Assembly (NCBI GenBank): GCA_020161065.1
Contig: JAIUPH010000011.1
Span: 558,001-622,000, forward strand
Length of the DNA stretch: 64,000 bases
Source of the DNA: Pseudomonadota bacterium
GTDB lineage: Bacteria > Pseudomonadota > Gammaproteobacteria > Burkholderiales > Burkholderiaceae_C
Direction: 5' to 3'
A program made the translations under genes and the position numbers. This document shows positions 1-7,366 of the stretch, one piece after another (position 1 is the first letter of the stretch; each line of letters begins with the position of its first letter). The notes beneath the pieces were generated by a model. That model saw only the letters and a program-made list of their open reading frames with translations. It made no database searches and was not told where the DNA came from.

Positions 1-2
1 AC

Positions 3-401
3 CTGTCCAAGCTGCTGCGGGTCTTCGTCGCTTTTGCGGGGTTCACCGCGGCCTACCTGGCCGAGGTCATCCGCGGCGGCCTGCAGGCCGTGCCGCGGGG
101 GCAGGCCGAGGCCGCCATGGCGCTCGGGCTTACGCGCTGGACCACGCTGTCGACGGTGCTGTTGCCGCAGGCGCTGCGCGCCGTGCAGCCGGCGCTGGTG
201 AACGTCTTCATCGCGTTCTTCAAGGCCACGTCCATCGTCGTCGTGGTCGGCATCTTCGACCTGATGACGGCGGCCAAGCGCGCCGCGGCCGACGCCCAGT
301 GGCAGGGCTTCGGCACGGAGATCTACCTCTTCGTTGCGGCGATCTACTTCGTCTTCTGCTGGGCGATGTCGCGCTACAGCGCCTGGCTGCAGCGCCGCTG
401 A
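3..401 (+). CDS. Amino-acid ABC transporter permease, 3' part only
   Basis: This is the last 132 residues of an inner-membrane permease; the 5' end lies before the window. The reading frame is open from base 3, and an internal GTG at 90 is not the real start. The visible part carries the EAA loop that docks the ATPase (AEVIRGGLQAVPRGQ, then EAAMALGL) followed by two membrane segments. The tail, ending MSRYSAWLQRR, resembles AapM, one of the two permeases of the general L-amino acid (Aap/Bzt) importer in the HisMQ/GltJK family. In known aap operons the ATPase gene aapP follows aapM, but here the next gene is an unrelated HDOD protein, so the ATPase may lie elsewhere. The family is clear; the exact substrate is inference. 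Confidence 0.85.
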   Translation: MSKLLRVFVAFAGFTAAYLAEVIRGGLQAVPRGQAEAAMALGLTRWTTLSTVLLPQALRAVQPALVNVFIAFFKATSIVVVVGIFDLMTAAKRAAADAQWQGFGTEIYLFVAAIYFVFCWAMSRYSAWLQRR

Positions 402-516
402 ACTGGGGGCCTGGAGCAGCCCAGTTCCGGCGATCGATGGCCGCGCGCGCCATCAACAATGCCTGACAGACATTTTCTGGCCGCCGCCGCTGCGGCCGGA
501 TGGAAGGATCGCCGCG

Positions 517-1755
517 ATGAACCTGTTGTGGATGGCGCCGGCCGCGCTGGCCTTGATCGGCGTCGGCGCCCTGTTGATGCTCGCCCGCCGATCGAGCCGG
601 CAACCGCCGCCGGCCGCGCGCCGGCCGCAGCCGGCGGCGACGCCGCCGCGGCCCGCGGCCGCAGGCCGCACGCCAAGCACGCCACGCGCGCCGGGTACGG
701 CCGCGGCGCGCACGCCCAGCGCCGCGGCGGCCGCCGCCGACGCCATTGCCGCCGCCCAGGCCACGGCCGCAGCCGCCGTGCCGGTGCCGGCCGAGCTGGC
801 CGACTTCCGCCCGCGCCCGGCCGTCGAGCTGCCGGCGGAGCGCCAGGCCGCGGTGCTGACGGTGTTCAAGGACGTGCCGCGGCCGCCGCGGCTGCTGCAC
901 CACCTGCTGTCGCCCGACTTCTTCGGCGGCGCCAGCTCGGCGCAGCTGGTCGACCTGATCAGCGCCGAGCCGCTGATTGCCGCCAAGGTGCTGGCCGCCG
1001 TCAACTCGCCGCTGTACGCCCTCAACCGCGCGGTGGACAGCATCGGCCAGGCCGTCACCTACCTGGGGCTGAACACGGTGCGCAGCCTGTGCCTGCAGTA
1101 CATCGTGCGCTCGTCGTTCATGTCCGACACGCCCGAGCGCAAGCGGCTGCTCGACGAGACCTGGACCGCCAGCGCGATGGCCAGCGAACTGGCCCAACGT
1201 CTGACGCAAGCCCTCGGGCTGGACGACCGCGGCTCGCTGGTCAGCGCCGTGGTGCTGTCGTTCCTGGGCCGCGTGGCGCTGGTGGCGACCACGCCGCGCG
1301 GCATCCTGGCCAAGCTGCCCAGCCGCGGCCTGCTGGCGCGCGAGCGTGCCGAGCAGGACCGCCTGGGCCTGTGCGCCGCCGAGATCGGCCGCCTGCTGAT
1401 GACCGACTGGGGCTTGCCGCCGGGCCTGGTGGCCGACGCCGCCGACCTCGACCGCGTGCTGGTGACGCCGGCCGCCGAGCTGGACCACGAGCGCGGCCGC
1501 CGCCTCGCGCTGGGCTACGCCTGCGCGCGCCTGGGCGAGCGCATGGCTGCCGGCGGCCTGCGCGACCTGGCCGTGTTCGACCTGCGCGCCGACGTCGACG
1601 TCGACCTCTTCCACCTGCGCGCCGCGCTGGGCACGCTGCCGCTGGCGCGGCTGCCGGTGGCGCTGCAGGCGCAGGACCTGGCGGCGGTGATGCAGCGCAT
1701 GCAGCTGGCCTGCGGCGTGCTCGACCGCGAGGGCGCAGGCGCGCCCTCGTCCTGA
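517..1755 (+). CDS. HDOD domain protein with N-terminal membrane anchor
   Basis: The 412-residue product has one membrane segment at residues 4-23, an Ala/Pro-rich linker to about residue 100, and an HDOD domain at about 115-310. The domain starts VLTVFKDVPRPPRLL and includes the typical stretch NSPLYALNRAVDSIGQAV. HDOD domains are HD-fold domains without the catalytic metal-binding residues; they usually act as signalling or scaffolding modules. Start choice: the ATG at 517 has a GGAAGG Shine-Dalgarno about 10 bases upstream, whereas the frame can be extended to 334 only through sequence that does not look like protein. It stands alone after the permease. The partner and signal cannot be read from the sequence. 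Confidence 0.85.
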   Translation: MNLLWMAPAALALIGVGALLMLARRSSRQPPPAARRPQPAATPPRPAAAGRTPSTPRAPGTAAARTPSAAAAAADAIAAAQATAAAAVPVPAELADFRPRPAVELPAERQAAVLTVFKDVPRPPRLLHHLLSPDFFGGASSAQLVDLISAEPLIAAKVLAAVNSPLYALNRAVDSIGQAVTYLGLNTVRSLCLQYIVRSSFMSDTPERKRLLDETWTASAMASELAQRLTQALGLDDRGSLVSAVVLSFLGRVALVATTPRGILAKLPSRGLLARERAEQDRLGLCAAEIGRLLMTDWGLPPGLVADAADLDRVLVTPAAELDHERGRRLALGYACARLGERMAAGGLRDLAVFDLRADVDVDLFHLRAALGTLPLARLPVALQAQDLAAVMQRMQLACGVLDREGAGAPSS

Positions 1756-1776
1756 TACGGGCGCAGGCGCGCCCTC
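1731..1776 (+). repeat. Two 18-bp direct repeats, each a small hairpin, around a stop codon
   Basis: An identical 18-base sequence (GGGCGCAGGCGCGCCCTC) occurs at 1731-1748 and 1759-1776. Each copy holds an inverted repeat GGGCGC-AGGC-GCGCCC. The first copy encodes the last residues of the HDOD protein; the second lies just after its stop codon at 1753-1755. No T-run follows, so it is not a classical intrinsic terminator, but paired hairpins could still slow or end transcription. Confidence 0.7.
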
Positions 1777-1809
1777 CTCGTGACCCGGGCGGCGTGCTAG
1801 TCTGCACGC

Positions 1810-2166
1810 ATGCTCAAGGTCATCGTCCGCTGGCTGCTGCTGGCCGCCGCGCTGCTGCTGGTGGCGCATCTGTACCCGGGGGTCCGGGTGTCCAGCTTCG
1901 GCGCCGCCATGGGCGCGGCGCTGGTGCTGGGCCTGCTGAACGCGCTGGTGCGGCCGCTGCTGGTGCTGCTGACGCTGCCGGTCACGCTGCTGACGCTGGG
2001 CCTGTTCCTGTTCATCATCAACGCGCTGATGTTCTGGGCCGCGGCCTCGCTGCTGCAGGGCCTGGAAGTCACCGGCTTCACGGCGGCGCTGATCGGCTCG
2101 CTGATCTACAGCGCCTGCGGGCTGGTAATCGACGTCGCGCTCGAACGGCTGTTCCAGCGCGGCTGA
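1810..2166 (+). CDS. Phage holin family IV-like small membrane protein (PF04020 type)
   Basis: This 118-residue protein is almost entirely hydrophobic, with four predicted membrane segments. The core (GLLNALVRPLLVLLTLPVTL, then LFLFIINALMFWAAA) matches the family called phage holin superfamily IV, which includes YvlD. Despite the name, members are widespread chromosomal inner-membrane proteins of unknown role, and nothing here suggests a prophage. A TAGTCT box at 1798-1803 sits only about seven bases before the ATG and there is no obvious Shine-Dalgarno, so the transcript may be nearly leaderless (inference). Its stop codon abuts the stop codon of the convergent MaoC gene. Confidence 0.85.
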   Translation: MLKVIVRWLLLAAALLLVAHLYPGVRVSSFGAAMGAALVLGLLNALVRPLLVLLTLPVTLLTLGLFLFIINALMFWAAASLLQGLEVTGFTAALIGSLIYSACGLVIDVALERLFQRG

Positions 2167-2649
2167 TCAGCTCCCTGCCGGACCCGGCGCCGGCCGCCGC
2201 CGGTACATGCCCAGGCCCACCAGCGTGGCCACCACGCGGCCGTGCTGGTTGATCAGCTCGTGCCGGCAGCGCAGCACGCCGCGGTCGGGCTTGCTGCGCG
2301 AGGCGCGGCACTCCAGCACCTCGGTGCGCACGCGCAGCACGTCGCCGGGTCGCACCGGCTCCAGCCAGCGCAGTTCGTCGATGCCGGGCGAGCCCATCGA
2401 CGACTCGCGCGGGATGAAGTGGTCGCACAGCAGCCGCATCAGCACCGCGGCCGTCATCCAGCCGCTGGCCACCAGGCCGCCGAAGTGCGAGGCGCGCGCC
2501 GCGGCCTCGTCCAGGTGGAAGGGCTGCGGGTCGTAGCGGCGCGCGAAGTCGACGATCTCCTGCTCGCCCACCGTGTAGGCGCCGAACTCGAAGCGCTCGC
2601 CGACCGCGAAGTCGTCGAACCAGCGCTGCTGCAAGGGCACGGTGTTCAT
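2167..2649 (-). CDS. MaoC family dehydratase (hot-dog fold)
   Basis: The 160-residue product is a single hot-dog domain protein. The hydratase catalytic motif is visible as D40-P-Q-P-F-H45 (RYDPQPFHLD), the Asp/His pair that adds water to 2-enoyl-CoA in MaoC/PhaJ-type R-specific hydratases. The rest (GWMTAAVLMRLL, GIDELRWLEPVRPGDVL) is typical of the short MaoC family found in acyl-CoA catabolic operons. It begins four bases after the stop of the thioesterase gene, so the two are co-transcribed. It likely acts in the cytoplasm on an acyl-CoA intermediate; the substrate is unknown. Confidence 0.88.
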   Translation of the reverse strand: MNTVPLQQRWFDDFAVGERFEFGAYTVGEQEIVDFARRYDPQPFHLDEAAARASHFGGLVASGWMTAAVLMRLLCDHFIPRESSMGSPGIDELRWLEPVRPGDVLRVRTEVLECRASRSKPDRGVLRCRHELINQHGRVVATLVGLGMYRRRPAPGPAGS

Positions 2650-2653
2650 GCGT

Positions 2654-3454
2654 TCAGCGGGCGCGCAGCGCGAGTGATTGCGTGGCGCGGCCGATCAGGC
2701 CGTGCTCGTCGTACAGCGCCGATTCGGCCAGGCCGCAGCCGTGGTCGCCCAGCACGCTGCGCGCCTGCAGGCAGATCCATTCGCCCTGCGGGCGGCGCAG
2801 CAGGTTGATCGTCAGGTCGCAGTTGACGAAGCTGTAGCGCGCCATGTCCAGCGCCGCGCTGATGCCGTTGCCGGAATCGGCCGCCACCACCACGCGCTGA
2901 TAGGGGCTCGGCGCCTCGCCCGCCACCAGCGGGTGGCGCAGGCGGAACCAGGCGCTGCACGGCCCGGCGAACATGTGGCCGTCGGCGACGCGGTTCTCGA
3001 TCAGGTCGGCATAGCCGGGCTCGCGGCTGGCAAAGGGCATCTGGCTGGGCTCGCTGTCGGCCGGCGTGCGCGGCGCGCGCGGCAGCGGATGGCCGGGCGT
3101 GCCCGGCGGCAGCGGCAGTTCGTCCTCGCGCTGCATCAGCGCCGTGAAGCGCGCCACCTCCTTGCCGCCGGCAAGCAGCCGCGCCGAGTAATGCCCGGCG
3201 TTGCGGCCCACGTAGTCGGTGGCCACCTCCACGCTGCAATCGCCCAGCGGCACCGGGCGCAGCAGGTTGCCGGTCAGCCGGCCCAGGTGCGTCAGCCCCT
3301 GCGGCGCGGCGGCGCGCTCGATCGCCCGGCACACCAGCGCCGATGGCGGCCCCGCGTGCTGGTGGTCTGGATGCCAGGGCCCGCGCGTCAACGCGCCGGC
3401 GCTGAAGACGTGGCCATCGCGGCTGCTGAAGGCCCAGGGGGGAGCGGCGGTCAT
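2654..3454 (-). CDS. Acyl-CoA thioesterase-like protein (double hot-dog)
   Basis: The 266-residue protein begins MTAAPPWAFSSRDGHVFSAG. The early block TRGPWHPDHQHAGPPSALV is characteristic of the TesB-like thioesterase family with two hot-dog repeats. Such enzymes cleave acyl-CoA to free acid and CoA, or act as acyl-CoA binding partners. I chose the ATG at 3454 because similarity begins there; the frame is open far upstream (to 4777), but only as antisense of the CoA-transferase gene. It is the first gene of a two-gene unit with the MaoC hydratase and is divergent from the CoA-transferase across 117 bases. The substrate is not predictable. Confidence 0.82.
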   Translation of the reverse strand: MTAAPPWAFSSRDGHVFSAGALTRGPWHPDHQHAGPPSALVCRAIERAAAPQGLTHLGRLTGNLLRPVPLGDCSVEVATDYVGRNAGHYSARLLAGGKEVARFTALMQREDELPLPPGTPGHPLPRAPRTPADSEPSQMPFASREPGYADLIENRVADGHMFAGPCSAWFRLRHPLVAGEAPSPYQRVVVAADSGNGISAALDMARYSFVNCDLTINLLRRPQGEWICLQARSVLGDHGCGLAESALYDEHGLIGRATQSLALRAR

Positions 3455-3571
3455 CGTGGCGGCGGCAGTGGTGAAGGCGGCATGACTGTAAGGCCCGGCG
3501 CTGGCGGCCGCCGGCCGTGGCGGCGGCGGGACGACAATGGTGCTTCCCCCCACAGCCGCACAACCGAGCGA

Positions 3572-4771
3572 ATGCCGATGGACGCCTTGCACGGCCTGAA
3601 GGTGCTGGAACTGGGCCAGTTGATCGCCGGCCCCTTCGCCGCCAAGACGCTGGCCGACTTCGGCGCCGACGTGATCAAGATCGAGCCGCTGGACGGCGGC
3701 GACCCGCTGCGCCAGTGGCGGCTGCTGCGCGAGGGCACCTCCGTTTGGTGGGAACTGCAGTCGCGCAACAAGCGCAGCGTGGCGCTGGACCTGCGCAGCA
3801 GCGAAGGCCAGGCCGCGGTGCGCGCGCTGGCGGCCGAGGCCGACGTGCTGATCGAGAACTTCAAGCCCGGCACGCTGGAAGGCTGGGGCCTCGGCTGGGA
3901 GGCGTTGCACGCGCTCAACCCGCGGCTGGTGATGCTGCGCATCTCGGGCTTCGGGCAGACCGGGCCTTACGCCGGCAAGCCCGGCTTTGGCGTGCTGGGT
4001 GAAGCGATGGGCGGCCTGCGCCACCTCAGCGCCGAGCCCGGCCGCGTGCCGGTGCGCGTGGGCGTGAGCATCGGCGACACGCTGGCCGCGCTGCACGGCG
4101 TGATCGGCGTGCTGCTGGCGCTGCGCCATCGCGACCAGGGTGGCGGCGCCGGCCAGGTGATCGACGTCGCGCTCTACGAAAGCGTGTTCAACGTGATGGA
4201 GAGCCTGCTGCCCGAGTACGACGCCTTCGGCGCCGTGCGCGGCGCGGCCGGCAGCGCGCTGCCGGGCATCGCGCCCAGCAACGCCTACGCCTGCGCCGGC
4301 GGCGCCTACGTGCTGGTGGCCGGCAACGGCGACAGCATCTTCCGCCGCCTGATGCAGGCCATCGGCCGCGACGACCTGGCCCGGGACCCCGGCCTGGCGC
4401 GCAACGACGGCCGCGTGGCGCGCGTGGCCGAGATCGATGGCGCCATCGGCGCGTGGACCGCGACGCGCGCGATCGACGAGGTGATCCGCGTGCTGGAAGC
4501 CGCCGGCGTGCCGGTGGGCCGCATCTACACCGTGGCCGACATTGCCGCCGACCCGCAATACCAGGCGCGCGAGATGATCGTGCAGACGCACGACGTCGAC
4601 GGCCGCCCGCTCAAGGTGCCCGGCATCTGCCCCAAGCTGTCCGACACCCCGGGCCGCTTGCGCACGCCGGCGCCGCGGCTGGGCCAGCACAATGCCAGCG
4701 TGCTGGGCCAGACGGGCTGGCCGGCGCAAGCCGCAAACGACGAGGCCAACGGCCAAGGGCCTGCCGCATGA
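3572..4771 (+). CDS. Family III CoA-transferase (CaiB/BaiF)
   Basis: The 399-residue enzyme begins MPMDALHGLKVLELGQ, followed by GPFAAKTLADFGADVIKIEP, the typical start of family III CoA-transferases. These move CoA between a carboxylic acid and a CoA ester through a covalent aspartyl intermediate. The expected catalytic Asp lies in the motif VSIGDTLAALHG and falls exactly at residue 169, the canonical position. A second ATG two codons downstream (3578) is an alternative start. Its stop overlaps the start of the acyl-CoA ligase (ATGA), which indicates translational coupling. Having both a CoA-transferase and a ligase suggests two routes to activate one acid or two related acids. The specific acid is unknown. 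Confidence 0.9.
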   Translation: MPMDALHGLKVLELGQLIAGPFAAKTLADFGADVIKIEPLDGGDPLRQWRLLREGTSVWWELQSRNKRSVALDLRSSEGQAAVRALAAEADVLIENFKPGTLEGWGLGWEALHALNPRLVMLRISGFGQTGPYAGKPGFGVLGEAMGGLRHLSAEPGRVPVRVGVSIGDTLAALHGVIGVLLALRHRDQGGGAGQVIDVALYESVFNVMESLLPEYDAFGAVRGAAGSALPGIAPSNAYACAGGAYVLVAGNGDSIFRRLMQAIGRDDLARDPGLARNDGRVARVAEIDGAIGAWTATRAIDEVIRVLEAAGVPVGRIYTVADIAADPQYQAREMIVQTHDVDGRPLKVPGICPKLSDTPGRLRTPAPRLGQHNASVLGQTGWPAQAANDEANGQGPAA

Positions 4772-6342
4772 ACGCAAGCACCACGGGCGCCACGCCGCCG
4801 CCGGCCGTTCCGCTGCCCGACTTCCAGGCCCTGCCCGACCTGATTGCCGGCCATGCGCGGCAGCGGCCGCAGGCCACCGCGCTGATCGACGGCAACGAGC
4901 AGCGGCTGAGCTACGCCGAGCTGGATGCGTTGATGGACCGCGTGGCCGCCGCCTTGCAGCGCGACGGCTGCCGGCCCGGCGACAGCATCGCCATCTGCGC
5001 GCTGGCCGGCAACGCCTACCTCGCGGTGTTCCTCGGCGCGCTGCGCGCCGGGCTGGCGGTGGCGCCGCTGGCGCCGGGCGGCACGCCGGCGCAGATTGCG
5101 GGCATGGTGGCCGACGCCGGCGCGCGGCACCTGTTCGTCGATGCCGCAGGCGACGCGGCGGTACCGCCCGACGGCAGCGGCGCGGCGCCGCAACGCATCC
5201 GCCTGGACGCGCGGGATTCGCTGGACAGCTGGCTGGCCGCCGCCGGCGCGCGGCCGCAGCCGGTGGCGCTGCAGCCCGAGTGGCCTTTCAACATCATCTA
5301 TTCGTCGGGCACGACGGGCACGCCCAAGGGCATCGTGCAATCGCACGCCATGCGCTGGGCGCAGGTGCGGCGCGCCGAGGCCGGCGGCTACGGCCCCGAC
5401 ACGGTGACGCTGATCGCCACGCCGCTGTACAGCAACACCACGCTGGTGGTGGTGGTGCCGACGCTGGCGCGCGGCGGCGCGCTGGTGCTGATGCCCAGGT
5501 TCGACACGGCCGCCTACCTGCTGCTGGCCGAAGCGCACCGCGCCACGCACACCATGCTGGTGCCGGTGCAGTACCAACGTTTGATGCAATTCGCGGGCTT
5601 CGACGGCCACGACCTGTCGAGCTTTCGCTTCAAGGCCTGCACCAGCGCGCCGTTCCGCGCCGAGCTGAAGGCCGAGGTGCTGCGCCGCTGGCCCGGCGCG
5701 CTGACCGAGTACTACGGCATGACCGAAGGCGGCGGCAGCTGCATCCTGTATTGCCATCTGCATCCGCACAAGCTGCACACTGTCGGCCAGCCGGCCGAGC
5801 AGCACGACATCCGGCTGATCGACGAAGACGGCCGCGAGCTGCCGCGCGGCGCCGGCGTCGTCGGCGAGATCGTCGGCCGCAGCCCGGCGATGATGAGCGG
5901 CTACCGCAACCAGCCCGAGCAGACGCGCGCGGCCGAGTGGCACGACGCGCAAGGCCAGCGCTTCATCCGCACCGGCGACGTCGGCCGCTTCGACGACGAC
6001 GGCTTCCTGGTGCTGATGGACCGCCGCAAGGACCTGGTCATCAGCGGCGGCTTCAACGTCTACCCCAGCGACCTGGAAGCCGAGTTGCGCGCACACCCGG
6101 CGGTGGCCGACGTGGCCGTGGTCGGCGTGCCCAGCGCCGAGTGGGGCGAGACGCCGGTGGCCTTCGTCGTCCGCCGCGCCGGCGACCGCACCGCGGCCGA
6201 CGAACTGCGCCAATGGCTCAACGCCCGCGTCGGCAAGACCCAGCGCCTGGACGACCTGCGCTTCATCGCCGAGCTGCCGCGCAGCGCGATCGGCAAGGTG
6301 CTCAAGCGCGAGCTGCGCGACGGCTACCGGCCGGCCGGCTGA
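4768..6342 (+). CDS. AMP-dependent acyl-CoA synthetase/ligase
   Basis: This 524-residue member of the ANL superfamily activates a carboxylic acid with ATP to an acyl-adenylate and then to acyl-CoA. The phosphate-binding motif IIYSSGTTGTPKG lies at about residues 175-187. The adenylate motif YYGMTEGGG, the hinge region (TGDVGRFDDDGFLVLMDRRK) and the catalytic Lys near the C-terminus (AIGKVLKREL) are all present. It overlaps the CoA-transferase stop by four bases and its 3' end overlaps the convergent SGNH gene by about 19 bases. Similarity to 4-coumarate- or feruloyl-type ligases is possible, but sequence alone does not fix the substrate. Confidence 0.9.
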   Translation: MNASTTGATPPPAVPLPDFQALPDLIAGHARQRPQATALIDGNEQRLSYAELDALMDRVAAALQRDGCRPGDSIAICALAGNAYLAVFLGALRAGLAVAPLAPGGTPAQIAGMVADAGARHLFVDAAGDAAVPPDGSGAAPQRIRLDARDSLDSWLAAAGARPQPVALQPEWPFNIIYSSGTTGTPKGIVQSHAMRWAQVRRAEAGGYGPDTVTLIATPLYSNTTLVVVVPTLARGGALVLMPRFDTAAYLLLAEAHRATHTMLVPVQYQRLMQFAGFDGHDLSSFRFKACTSAPFRAELKAEVLRRWPGALTEYYGMTEGGGSCILYCHLHPHKLHTVGQPAEQHDIRLIDEDGRELPRGAGVVGEIVGRSPAMMSGYRNQPEQTRAAEWHDAQGQRFIRTGDVGRFDDDGFLVLMDRRKDLVISGGFNVYPSDLEAELRAHPAVADVAVVGVPSAEWGETPVAFVVRRAGDRTAADELRQWLNARVGKTQRLDDLRFIAELPRSAIGKVLKRELRDGYRPAG

Positions 6343-7280
6343 AGCAGCGCGCAGCGCTGCGGCTCGGCGGCGCCCGCCGGCGGCTGCGGCATCGCCGTCA
6401 CGACCCGGGCCTGCGCCAGCTCGTCGAAGGCCACCTGCTGCAACGCGCGCGCTTGGCCCGGCGACAGGCCCAGCTCGAAGGCCGAGCATTCGGCCTCGCC
6501 CAGCGTGCGCGGGTCGCGCCCGGTCAGCATGCCGAAGATCACCAGCGCCTGCAGGTAGTGGCCGTGCAGGCTGGCGTGGTAGTGGTCCCAGCCCCAGAGG
6601 TCGAGCAGCCCGGCGCCGATGCCGTCGTAGGGATTGCCGTCGGCCACGCCGGCGGCGATGGCGCGGTTCCAGGCCTGGCCGACCGGGATCACGCCGGCGA
6701 TGCCCGGCACGCCGGCGGCCGCGCGGTCGTAGCCGGCGCGCACGTCGTCGGCCATCGCGGCGATCGGCTTGCCGTGCCAGGGCGTGCCGGCCGGATAGTT
6801 CTGGTCGGCGCGCGACCAGGTGGCCATCAGGTAGATGGTTACGTCGGCGTTACGGCGGCGCAGCGCCTCGGCCAGCGGCCGCACGCTGCGCACCAGCAGC
6901 GCCGGGTTGCCGGGGTCGGCGGCGTCGAGCGTGGAGTAGCCGTGCATCACCACGCGGTCCCAGGGGCGGCTGTCGATCAGCGCCAGCCGATGCTGCAGAT
7001 GCCAGTCCAGCCCGCTGCCGCCGCGGGTCTCCAGGTAGACCTCGTGGTCCAGCCCGGCCTGCTGCACGAAGCTCTTGAACAGCGCCGGCACGCCGCCGGT
7101 GCCTTCGCCGTTGAGGTCGGTCACCGTGCCGGCGCGCCAGAAGCGCAGCGCCGTGCCCGCCGCGAAGGTGAAGCTGTTGCCGATGAACAGCACGCGCGGC
7201 GCCGCCGCGGCGGCGACGCCGGCCGCCAGCAGCGCGGCCAGCACAAGCAGCGCGGCCAGGAGGGGTCGGAGAAGCGACAT
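6324..7280 (-). CDS. Secreted SGNH/GDSL-type hydrolase
   Basis: The 318-residue protein has a clear Sec signal peptide (residues 1 to about 27, ending VAAAAA). The nucleophile block VLFIGNSFT follows, with Ser at about 36. A conserved Asp-His region (WGWDHYHASLHGHYLQAL) lies near residue 230, completing an SGNH-type catalytic set. GNSFT-type proteins belong to the SGNH/DUF4886-like group of esterases acting on acylated carbohydrates or other esters, outside the cytoplasm. It is convergent with the acyl-CoA ligase and divergent from the FadB-type gene, so it is probably its own transcription unit. The natural substrate is unknown. Confidence 0.8.
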   Translation of the reverse strand: MSLLRPLLAALLVLAALLAAGVAAAAAPRVLFIGNSFTFAAGTALRFWRAGTVTDLNGEGTGGVPALFKSFVQQAGLDHEVYLETRGGSGLDWHLQHRLALIDSRPWDRVVMHGYSTLDAADPGNPALLVRSVRPLAEALRRRNADVTIYLMATWSRADQNYPAGTPWHGKPIAAMADDVRAGYDRAAAGVPGIAGVIPVGQAWNRAIAAGVADGNPYDGIGAGLLDLWGWDHYHASLHGHYLQALVIFGMLTGRDPRTLGEAECSAFELGLSPGQARALQQVAFDELAQARVVTAMPQPPAGAAEPQRCALLQPAGR

Positions 7281-7366
7281 CGGGCACGCTCGGGGTGGTT
7301 AGCATCATAGGGTTGCGGCCGCCGCAGCCCTGCCCTTCTTCGCCTTCACCAGGAGAGCCGCCCGCC

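Noticed and set aside
1810-2166. Holin-like gene as evidence of a prophage
   Set aside because: The PF04020-type family is mostly chromosomal, and no phage structural, lysis or integrase gene is nearby.
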